Positions 9,301 through 18,100 of a stretch of DNA of 64,000 nt are shown here, in pieces. The stretch is from positions 1 through 64,000 of the forward strand of contig JACKDR010000015.1 in NCBI GenBank assembly GCA_020633495.1, written 5' to 3'. This stretch comes from Kofleriaceae bacterium. GTDB lineage: Bacteria > Myxococcota_A > Polyangia > Haliangiales > Haliangiaceae. The notes beneath the pieces were generated by a model. The model made no database searches. It saw only the letters and a list, made by a program, of their open reading frames with translations, and was not told where the DNA came from. Made by a program: the position numbers and the translations under genes. Each line of letters begins with the position of its first letter. Position 1 is the stretch's first letter.

Positions 9301-9715
9301 CGACGGTCCCTTTCTCATCGTCGAACTCGACGCGAGAACCGCTGCGTGAAACGAGTGCGCGCACCGAGTTTGTGCCGCTCGAGTTGTCGTGCGGTGGGCG
9401 ATCCTTGCCGTTCCACATCGCACCGATGACGACCGGATGGTTGACATCGCCGTGCTCGAATACCACGAGCACCTCGTCGTTGACCTCGGGCAGGAAGAAC
9501 CAGCCACGGTCCTTGCCAGCGCCGGGCATCACGATCGGTACCCACGAGGTGGTATCGACGCCGCTGATCGTCGGCATGCGAACCTTCACCCGGCACAGCT
9601 TCTGCGGGTCCTTGTTGTCGGTCACGATTCCGATGACCGCTTCGTAGGAGCGCGCACGCTCCTCTGCAACCTCGCGGACCTGGCGGAACAACAGAGACGC
9701 CCAGTCGAAGTTCAT
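6371..9715 (-). CDS. VgrG/gp5-like spike fused to PG-binding and M15-type peptidase-like modules
   Basis: 1,114 residues. Residues 1-110 form a gp5/Phage_base_V OB domain ('IGIVTDNKDPQKLCRVKVRMP', 'VLVVFEHGDVNHPVVIG'), without the gp27-like part of a full VgrG. Residues 115-235 are beta-helix needle repeats (GNKISLEA, GEIELTATMNLEI). A Gly/Ala linker, an Ig-like domain (about 320-415) and a PG_binding-like stretch (about 500-610, 'DLQADLLALGL', 'GVFGPVTAFSI') follow. An M15 D,D-peptidase-like site is split: SLHYVAKALD (about 704-713, His and Asp) and CEWWHY (about 1050-1055, Glu and His), separated by some 340 mostly helical, charged residues. This looks like a cell-wall-degrading effector carried on a spike. 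No other secretion-system gene is in the window. The stop of the preceding 59-codon ORF overlaps the ATG. Confidence 0.82.
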   Translation of the reverse strand: MNFDWASLLFRQVREVAEERARSYEAVIGIVTDNKDPQKLCRVKVRMPTISGVDTTSWVPIVMPGAGKDRGWFFLPEVNDEVLVVFEHGDVNHPVVIGAMWNGKDRPPHDNSSGTNSVRALVSRSGSRVEFDDEKGTVVIEDGGTTGRITFDAEGNKISLEATSGDVCIQAPNGGVGIHAGEIELTATMNLEIRGSTVNLGGADVALKASGPLTIFGGTTDINPGGTQGPADYQGSVTEYPDPVGGNSGTGGGGRGGAAASAGAGSGTGGTGSFMAMPPLASRGLRMLHSDDDFGAAALLPAPASSSTTSPLITAVTWSRADEEIPFEDKTVLSAKVDNIPDGSSMSIEIAADADDAPAPVTRAVTVTKQRVELEVTTKQLFPDLRGRFGLNAKVSGGGAPSAQTAQVQIVRMRYWEDPGLKLEYSLEYHYAWSTSKKVPGQKVPEKEWHDQWGTSPPSGQKKAKIVDSRSTGTPVDDSGETLLAAASLTDLMDRHVKDRSRNTEPGYIVDLQADLLALGLAVDTEDTLTTIPTAWDEGVTYPVAAAMPDSLAAVTGLHKVHVDLAKSHTPSGVFGPVTAFSIAVLAHYGGEGLAVDASGVPTTAPVKVKAKPKSQSIVVDHNFAKAIRAWLGAGVLAPTAAQQPVVGMVFGKKYSPASYTMSRRFRAWFEAVEKAGGILWSGYSPRAIVEAPGKRTSAGRSEKSLHYVAKALDLTNDLGATLPGDLFVVADDPVEKRQWILFCNQDVAGRLRRSKERKTTKFDPAVREPDPVGATPEIRKWVEGVLYHRERVASVARSALKKTQAALAKISKTLAAEAATLRDLEAKASSGTAKQKQLDALQKKARTLEATLVSAYAIGGEADIWMDLLELVGQKVSRKPRGASKARDAATSLSDREDRWRHLKDEAAADITDHWNAYAVARERVLDAITADDDRKRVEHAFGVLERAIDGNPIELGAAQQRLAVHTYQDAIDTLPLEERLIVRDMRLQIAELSAQLRRKAYLDYPWTLVAEGLRARYEGNVVRLDDLASAAGLYKINRHDDWERSHQSCEWWHYQVYDPKARWMNDKDASTWFGAEALSIHGPFAAHTLLGVHDSDGTWVGWRWSNLFEKGA

Positions 9716-9891
9716 CGGAGCGCTCCACTATCTGGCGCGACATAGCGCCGGTCAAACTCGCCCAGGTGCACCACCCGGCAAGGAGCGGCACGCTCGGTGC
9801 GGGCGTGCGGTTCGCCATCCGGATACCAGGGGGAGTCCGACGCGGGCAACACGCCCGCACATGACGCGTTCAGCGGCGGGTCCGTGGTCAT
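9712..9891 (-). CDS. Small ORF translationally coupled to the spike gene
   Basis: 59 residues from an ATG at 9,891. Its TGA overlaps the spike ATG in an ATGA arrangement, the main argument that it is real. It has no signal peptide or known domain and is rich in Pro, Asp and Arg. It is too short and dissimilar to call a PAAR tip. It may only be a leader ORF that couples translation. Confidence 0.4.
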   Translation of the reverse strand: MTTDPPLNASCAGVLPASDSPWYPDGEPHARTERAAPCRVVHLGEFDRRYVAPDSGALR

Positions 9892-10311
9892 GCGCGAGTC
9901 ATCGGCCGCTTCACTTCTAGGTTGCGCGCAGCGGCGAGAGCCCCCACGCGCCGGGCTGGTCGTCGCGTCCTGACGGCCCTTCGGCGCACGCCTGCCACAA
10001 CCGACTGCCGACCCGGCGGCCGCCAACGAGCCACCGTGCAGCAACGCGAGGTCTTCGCGGTTCGGCCGCCCCAACTTCGGCGACGAGCGCCGACAACGCC
10101 GCCAGCGACTACCGCAGCGCTCCATTGCTCACGCACCATATGACGCCGCCGTCGCGAACGGGTACAACCGCGGTGGAGCACGTCGCCGCACGTGGCTCGG
10201 TCCATCGCCGTGGTGCGCACGCCGCGCGCGTCGATAGGCCCGGGCAGGCAGGATCGATCCCCGGGGCGCGGTCGGCGAGTCACCCCTGCGGGGGAGGATG
10301 CCGTGGCGTAC
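9892..10311. other. Gap with no supported gene
   Basis: About 420 bp upstream of the spike operon and downstream of the lipoprotein at 10,312. Frames are Arg-rich and short. No clear hairpin or promoter was found. Confidence 0.4.
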
Positions 10312-11598
10312 CTACTCGTCACCAACCGGTGCTCGGCGACCGGACTCCTCGGGATCGTAGACCAACGCCGGGTACGCGGTGAGCCCGTGCTTGTTTGCCT
10401 CGCAGGATGCGGCGTTGCTCGGGTTATCGGCGTCGAAGAGCGTCCGGTGCCAGCCGCACACGGCGTACGTGCTTCCCGTCCAGGTCAGCTGGACGTCCGC
10501 GAGCTCGCGGGAACAATCCGGCTCGAAGCGCCAGGTCCCGATCACGTGGCCATCGGAGTCGTAGCGCGTGATGGCGTGCCACTCGATACCGGCGTACTCC
10601 TTGCCGGTCCAGACGAGCCGCCGCGACCCTTGTGATGGTACCCGGCCGACGTCCTCGAGCGGATCACCTACCGTGTTGCCAGTGGCGTCGAGTTGCAGGG
10701 TCCGAACCGGATACGGTCGACCGTCGTCGCGGTCCGGGCTCTGTCTGGACACGTTCTCGACGACGAGGACGTGTTCCCCATCGCTACCCAGGGCTGTCCA
10801 CCACACGTCACGCTCGACCGGCACCCGCCAGGCCACTTGACCATCGACGACGCCGACGATGGAGGTGTCGCCCGATGGGCCGTTACCCCTCGAGGTCGCC
10901 GCCGCTCCGTCCCATGCCGTGCATTCGAAGGCAAAGCCCCAGTCGGTGGCAATGATCGCCGCGATGCCCGTGCAGCCGGGATCCACGCGGGACAGCCGAC
11001 GGCGGCTGGACAGCTCGAAGAGGTCGAGCACCTCCTGCCAGTCGCGGATGTTCGTGCTGCCATGATCCTCGATCGTCATGCCCAGGAGCTGGTCGCCCCT
11101 CCACGCGCCAAGGCCACCGGGGCCCACCAACCCGTCGGCGTAGAGCGCGCTGCGAACGGTTCCTTCCTCTGGCCCGACGTCCACATCGACCAGCTGCGAT
11201 TCTGGATTCACCACCGTGAAGTGGACGTGGCCTTGCTTGTCGAGCCGCGGCAAGGCGTCGCCTCCGTGCGGCACTATGAGTCTGTCGGTGACCAGCGAGG
11301 GGCGCACGGTCTGGACCCGGCCGTGGTCGTCTACCATCGTCACGTAGAGGCGCTCATTGCGACTCGATGCCACGATCAGGCCCCCGCCCACGTGTGCGAT
11401 CTGCAAGGGCTGGGTGCCAGCGAAGAAGGCGTTCTCGCAGGCCAGCACCAGCGGTGGATCCCCAGGCTCGCGCGTCGCGCCGTCCGAGGCGACTGGCGGG
11501 TCTTCGGCCGTGCGTCCGTCTCGCCCGGTGGGTCGCGGCGACGAGCTGCAGCCAGCGACGGCGAGGGCCACCGCGACGTGTCGAAGCGCGAGGCGCAT
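10312..11598 (-). CDS. Lipoprotein with beta-propeller-like repeats
   Basis: 428 residues. The start at 11,598 gives the signal MRLALRHVAVALAVAGC with lipobox VAGC, and a TAGATT hexamer lies 7 nt upstream. The mature region has repeats such as 'LVWTGKEYAGI' and 'LTWTGSTYAVCGW', giving the same build as the lipoprotein at 4,408-5,865, though overall similarity is low. Single Cys residues near the C-terminus (CGW, SCEANK) recall that protein too. The two converge on the spike operon. Function unknown. Confidence 0.8.
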   Translation of the reverse strand: MRLALRHVAVALAVAGCSSSPRPTGRDGRTAEDPPVASDGATREPGDPPLVLACENAFFAGTQPLQIAHVGGGLIVASSRNERLYVTMVDDHGRVQTVRPSLVTDRLIVPHGGDALPRLDKQGHVHFTVVNPESQLVDVDVGPEEGTVRSALYADGLVGPGGLGAWRGDQLLGMTIEDHGSTNIRDWQEVLDLFELSSRRRLSRVDPGCTGIAAIIATDWGFAFECTAWDGAAATSRGNGPSGDTSIVGVVDGQVAWRVPVERDVWWTALGSDGEHVLVVENVSRQSPDRDDGRPYPVRTLQLDATGNTVGDPLEDVGRVPSQGSRRLVWTGKEYAGIEWHAITRYDSDGHVIGTWRFEPDCSRELADVQLTWTGSTYAVCGWHRTLFDADNPSNAASCEANKHGLTAYPALVYDPEESGRRAPVGDE

Positions 11599-11605
11599 GG
11601 TCGGC

Positions 11606-11611
11606 AATCTA
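11606..11611 (-). promoter_or_regulatory. -10 hexamer TAGATT
   Basis: 7 nt before the ATG at 11,598 on the minus strand, the spacing seen for leaderless-type starts elsewhere in the window. Confidence 0.5.
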
Positions 11612-12139
11612 CCGCAGCGGGGAGGTCCGCCTGGGGCCACTTCCGAGCACGACGCACGTTGGTGTTGGTGGCCCTCTGTGCGGACGACCTGCTCGGGCAG
11701 AGAAGGCCCAGGAGGCCCTAGCACGCCGCCGCCTCCGCGAGCAGCGGAACCAACTCGAGGCTGGCAGGTGGCGATGCCGCATCTCGAGCGAGGACGCGCT
11801 CGCCGGCCGTGCCGGTTAGCCATGACCAGGCTGACCGTCAGTCGGGCGAGGTTCCGCGAGGTTCATGCCTGGCAAGCGGCTTCCCGCGATTGAGGTCGTC
11901 GCGAACGGGGCCTCCTTCGGCCGAGCACGCGCCCTGTCGTTCGTGCGCAACCGCCGTGGGCGCTGGCCGATGCACTCAGTGCCATGCCCACCCATCGCCA
12001 TCGCCCGAGTCTCCAGGCTTCTGGGTCACACCACAGGGGTGACTCGATGCCACCCAGTGTCGGGACGCTCACGCCCGTTGCGTCGTCGCCGGACGAGGTT
12101 GTCGCAGGTCGGGCAAGTGGCTTGACCGCGTGCCCACGG
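11612..12139. other. Intergenic region with the upstream part of an uncertain start
   Basis: This divergent spacer precedes the Ig-repeat lipoprotein. The downstream frame is open back to 11,984, but residues before about 12,140 look non-coding. No -10 hexamer was found at a position that would decide the start. Confidence 0.35.
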
Positions 12140-15100
12140 GTGAACGAGCGTGCCGGCCGTAACTCCCAGGGTGCGGCGTCCCCGGGACGGGAGAGGTACC
12201 GGACGAGTCGAGTTCTACGGCGTGGTCTCGTGTTGGTCGGGCTGGCGATCGGCCTGTCGTGCGGCGGCGGCGGCGGTGACGACACCGCGACGACCGATAC
12301 GACGCTGTCGGGCGTGGCGTACTACAGCGGTCCGCTCGCGGGCGCGACGGTCACCGCGTGGCAGCTGGTCGATGGTGAGCGCAACGCGTCGGTGTCGACG
12401 ACCACCGGCGAGGATGGTTCGTGGTCGCTGTCGCTGGGGCTGGCGTACGAGACCATCGAGCTCGAGGCGCGCGGCGGCAGCTACGCCGAGCCCGCGGGCG
12501 CGGGCGTGGTGACGCTCGACGCCAGCCAGGCGCTGCACGGCTTCGCGATGGACGTGGCGCCGGCCGAGCATCGCACCGACGTCACGATCACGCCGTGGAG
12601 CGACGTGACGCTGGCGCTGGCGCGGGCCCGCCTGGCGCGTGGGGACCGCGAGCCGTCGTTCAATGAAGCGCTGGCGACGGCGCACCAGCTCATGGCCGAG
12701 CACCTGGGGTTCTCGCCGACGCACACGCCGATCGCGCCGCTGAGCAGCGCGGCGGTCAGCGTGACCGAGCCGGTCAAGCACGCGCTGTCGCTGGCCGGCC
12801 TGTCCGAGATGGCGGCGACGATCGGCGCCGACGCCGGCCTGACGTTCCGCGACATCAACACCGCGGACCTGCTCGAGGTGCTGGCGGCGGACGTCGGCGG
12901 CGCGGACGCGCTGTTCGACGGCGCCAACGACACGCTGGCGGTGTCGCCGAGCTCGTGCGAGCTGCCCGCCGGCTGCTCGGGGCGCGGCGACGGCTGCCGC
13001 GCCGAGTGCATGGTCTACGCCAACACGCTGCGGGCGCGGCTGGCGCTGCGCATCGCGGGCTTCCTGCAGCGCGAGGAGAACGGCACCGGGCTCGGCCGCG
13101 CCGACGTGCTGAGCTGGCTCGAGCACCTGACCCAGAACGACCCGGTCGCGGGCGACGGCAGCCCCGAGCTGTTCGACGGCGCGACCGAGCCGCTCGACAC
13201 CGGCGCGCCGATGATCACGTGGGTCGCGCCCGCCGACGGCGCGACGGTCACCGGCGCGCTCGCCGTCGACGTGACCGCCGAGGATCCCGGCGGCGTGGCC
13301 TCGCTGACGGTGGAGGTCGTGGGCGCGACGTCGACGCCGGTGACCGACAGCGACCCGGCCGCGGAGCACTTCGCGGGCACGGTGGACACCACCGGGCGTC
13401 CCGAGGGCGAGCTGACCCTGCGGGCCACCGCGGTCGACGAGGACGGCAACGTGGCGACCGCCGATCGGGTGGTCGTGGTCGACAACCTCGACGGCGGCTC
13501 GGTGAGCGGTGTCGTGTTCAAGGGCCCGGTCGGTGGGGCCACCGTCAAGATCTACCGGTTCCCCGATGGCGTGAAGGGCGACCTCCTCGGCGAGGGCGTG
13601 ACCGCCGACGATGGCGGCTTCACCAACATCGTGCTCGGCAATGGCTACTCGGGGCCGTTGCTGATCGAGGCCGGCGGCGCGGGGACCTACGGCGAGGAGG
13701 CGGCGCCGGCCACGACGGTGACCTTCGACGTCACCGACCAGCTGCGCACGGTGGTGCCGGTCTACACCGACGGCGACGCCGTGAGTGGTCGCGCGGTCAC
13801 GCCGCTGACCTCGTTCGTGGTGACGTACTACGAGTTCCTGCGCACCCAGCAGACCGGCACGTTCGCCGAGGTCTGGGGCGCGGCGCGCACGACGATGCAG
13901 GAGCACTTCGGCGTGCCCGACCTGCTGGGGCTGCAGCCGCTGCGCCCGGCGCAGATGACGACGTTCTCGTCGCCGGCCAAGTATGGCCTGGTCCTGGTCG
14001 GGCTGTCGCGGATGGCGTGGCAGGCGTCCAACCAGGGCGGCGGCGATGGCGGTAGCTTCGGGACGTCGATGAACGCGCTGCGCGTGTGGAAGGTCCTGGA
14101 CCAGGACCTGGCCGACGGTTGCTGGAACGGCATGGCGGGGTCGACTCCGCTGGTCTTCGGCGGCACCCAGTCGGTCGCCGACGACTCGGCGCGCAAGCGG
14201 CTCGCCGACGCCATCGTCGCGTACCTGGGCAGCGCGCAGAACCAGACCCCGTTCGACGGTGCGGCCGACATCCTGCCGCTGCTCGACACGCTGTCGCTGG
14301 CGGGTCCCGCGGCGGGCGATGGCACGACGTGCGCCGCCGGTGAGCTGTTCCCGACCCCGGGCGACACCTACGACCAGACTCCGCCGGTCATGACCTTCGA
14401 GGCGCCGACGCCGGGCGCCGATGCGTACGTGCGGCAGTCGATCACGGTGGCGGCGCTGGCCACCGACGATCTGGACCTGCGCCCGGCGACGGTGTTCACG
14501 GCGCCGGCGGATCTCGCGGACCTCGACGCCGACGGGGACGGCACGGATCGCGACGCGACGATCACGATCGACACGGCCAGCCGTCCCGACGGCCCGCTGA
14601 CCATCACCGCGACCGGCACCGACGACAGCGGCAACGTCGGCACCGGGACGCGGACGTTCACGATCGACAACACCCAGCCGGTGATCGCGATCGACGGCGT
14701 CACCGCCGATGGCTACTACCCCGGCGCCGTCACGCTCTCGTTCAGCCAGACCGAGGCCAACCCGGGCACCCTGACCGCGACCCTCGACGGCGCGGCGTTC
14801 GCGTCAGGGCAGTCGGTCTTCGGCGAGGGGGCGCACACGCTGGTCGTGACCGCCATCGATCTCGCCGGCAACACGGCGACGCTGACGCGGGCGTTCACGA
14901 TCGACACCACGGCGCCGGTGGTCACGATCAACGGCGTCACCCAGGGCGCCTACTACAACAGCAGCCGCACGATCACCTACGCGCTGACCGACACCAACGG
15001 GGGCACCGTCACCGCGACCCTGGACGGGGCGTCGTTCACGTCAGGTGGCGCCGTCTCCGCGGAGGGCGTCCACACGCTGCGGGTCACCGCGACCGATCTG

Positions 15101-18100
15101 AGCGGCAACGAGACGGTGGTGACGCGGACCTTCACGATCGACACCACGGCGCCGGTGATCGCCATCAGCGGCGTCGACGCCAACGGCTTCTACGACGCCT
15201 CGGTCACGATCACCTTCACCCAGACCGAGACCAATCCCAGCACCCTGACCGCGAAGCTCGATGGCAATCCGTTCGCGTCGGGCCAGTCGGTGCTGGCGAG
15301 CGGAGCTCACACGCTGATCGTGACCGCGCTGGACCTCGCCGGCAACACCGCGAGCCTCACCCGGACGTTCACGATCGACACCGCGGCGCCGCAGATCACG
15401 ATCGTCGGCGTGACCCAGGGGGCGTACTACAACAACAACCGCACCATCACGTTCAGCCAGACCGACGCCAACCCCGGCGCGCTCACCGCCGAGCTCGACG
15501 GCAGCGCCTTCGCCTCGGGCGCCAGCGTCGGCGCGGAGGGCGTCCACACCCTGGTTGTCACCGCGACTGACCTCGCCGGCAACCAGGCCTCGGCGTCGCG
15601 GACGTTCACCATCGACAAGACGGCGCCGGTGATCACGGTCAACGGCGTCACCCCCAACGGCTTCTACGGCGCCTCGGTCACGATCACCTTCAGCCAGGCG
15701 GACACCAACCCCGACACCCTCACCGCGACCCTGGACGCGGCGGCGTTCACCTCCGGCCAGTCGGTCTTCTCCGAGGGCGCGCACACCCTCGTCGTGACCG
15801 CGACCGATCGCGCCGGCAACACGTCGACCGTCAACCGGACCTTCACGGTCGACACCACCGCGCCGGTGGTCACCATCAACGGCGTCACCCAGGGCGCCTA
15901 TTACAACGTCGGCAAGACGATCACGTTCACGCAGGCCGACGCCAACCCTGACGCCCTCTCCGCCACGCTGGACGGCCTCCCGTTCGTCTCGGGCAGCACC
16001 GTCTCGGTCGAGGGACCGCACACCGTCACGGTCACCGCCGTCGACCGGGCGGGCAACCAGACCGTGGCGTCGCGCAGCTTCACGATCGACACCATCTCGC
16101 CGGTGCTCTCGATCGGCGGCATCGCCGCGAACGGCTACTACAACCAGTCGGTCACGATCACCTACGCGCAGAACGACGCCAATCCCGGCACCCTGAGCGC
16201 GAAGCTCGACGGCGGCGCGTTCGCATCGGGCCAGTCGGTCTTCGGCGAGGGCGCCCACACCCTGGTCGTGACCGCGACCGACCTCGCCGGCAACACGTCC
16301 ACCCTGTCGCGCAGCTTCACGATCGATACGGTCGCCCCGCAGGTGACGATCAGCGGCGTCACCCAGGGCGCGTACTACAACACCGGGAAGACCATCACCT
16401 TCGCGCAGAACGACGCCAACCCCGGCAGCCTCACCGGCACCCTGGACGGCGTCGCGTTCGCGTCAGGCACCGCCGTCGCCGCTGAGGGCGCGCACACCCT
16501 GGTCGTGACCGCGACCGACCTCGCCGGCAACCAGACCGTGGCGTCCAGGACCTTCACGATCGACACGACCGCCCCGGCCGTGACCATCAACGGCGTCGCC
16601 GCCAATGCCTGGTACGCCTCGGCGGTCACGATCACCTTCACCCAGACCGAGGCGCATCCCGGCACGCTGGTCGCGACGCTCGACGGCGTCGCCTTCCTGT
16701 CGGGCCAGTCGGTCTCGACGCAGGGCGCGCACACGCTGGTCGTGACCGCGACCGACCTGGCCGGCAACGAGACCGCGGTGACGCGCAGCTTCACCATCGA
16801 CACCACTCCGCCGGTCGTGGCCTTCGAGGCGCCGACCCCGGCCAACGCGAGCCTCGTGCGCGGCACGATCAGTCTGCGCGCCACCGCCTCCGACAACCTC
16901 GACGCCACGCCGATGGTCACGTTCACCGCGCCCACCGGCCTGGTCGATAGCAACGCCAGCGACGCGATCGCCGAGACGATCTATGTCACGGCCGCGGACG
17001 GGAACGTGACCTTCACCGCGCGGGCCGTCGACAACGCCGGCAACCAGGCCACGGCCTCGCGCACCTTCACGGTCGACAACACCCCGCCCACGCTGACCTG
17101 GTCGAGCGCGGCCTTCGTCGTCGACAACGGCCCCAGCGAGATCTGGTGGACCCCCGACTCCGGGCCCGTGCTGACCGGCAACACCGCGGATGCCAGCGGC
17201 GTGACGGTCTCCGTCACGATCGGGGCGAACAGCTACCCGGCCACGGTAACCACAGGGGCGTGGAATATCGACCTCGCAGCGGGCGCGGTCGCCGCCAACG
17301 CCACCGTCGTCACAGTTCGCGCCACCGACGGCGCTGGTAACCAGACGACGATCGCGAAGTCGCTGCGGGCAGACACCCTCGCTCCAGTCGTGACGCCGCA
17401 GACCACCACGGTCCAGGACGAGCGGAACGACACCATCACCTGGGGCAATAGCAGCGACCAGTCGACCTACGGAACGCCCGTTCACACCCACACAACGACG
17501 GACCAGACCACACTCGGCGGTGCAGGATGTCCGGACGTCTACAAGTTCGCGTACTTGCTCGACGAGACGGTACCCACGTTCGGCAGTGATCCGAACCGGA
17601 ACCCTCTGCGGTGGAAGGTCCGTATCGCCGACGATGGTGTCGGCCTCGCCTCTGCTGGGCCGGCCTCGTACCGCGTCCTGAACCAGGGAGGCACCATCTT
17701 GCGCGACTGGACCTCCGCGGGCACCGCCGACAACCTCGGGGGAGGTGCCTACGAGTACACCTTCGATCTGTTCCGCAACGGCACTAACGGGATTGCGGCG
17801 CTCGGCACGACCGAGGGCCCACTGCAGCTCGAGCTCCGCGCGCTCGATCGGTTCGGTCGGGCGTCCATCGTCGCGCGATGCTGGACGCATCACCCTCTCG
17901 CCCCGCCGGTGAAGGTCGAGAACGCGGCCGTTGCGACCGATCAACCCTACGCGTTGCAGGCGCTGACGCTCCAGGATCCGAATGGCAGCACGACCTGGGA
18001 TGACATCGCCACGAAGGTCTTGAACGCGAACGTGGCAGGGACATCGCTCATGGATGTCGTCGTGAGGAACGGAACGGCCGAAGACTCGTACTTCACCATC

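Noticed and set aside
5879..9891. A full T6SS or contractile injection cluster
   Set aside because: Only a spike-type gene and a PG-binding partner are present; no sheath, tube, baseplate or ATPase gene is in the window.
14680..16813. Regular 237-bp repeats as a CRISPR array or satellite
   Set aside because: Units are far longer than CRISPR repeats, have no spacers and keep one open frame with an Ig-like pattern.
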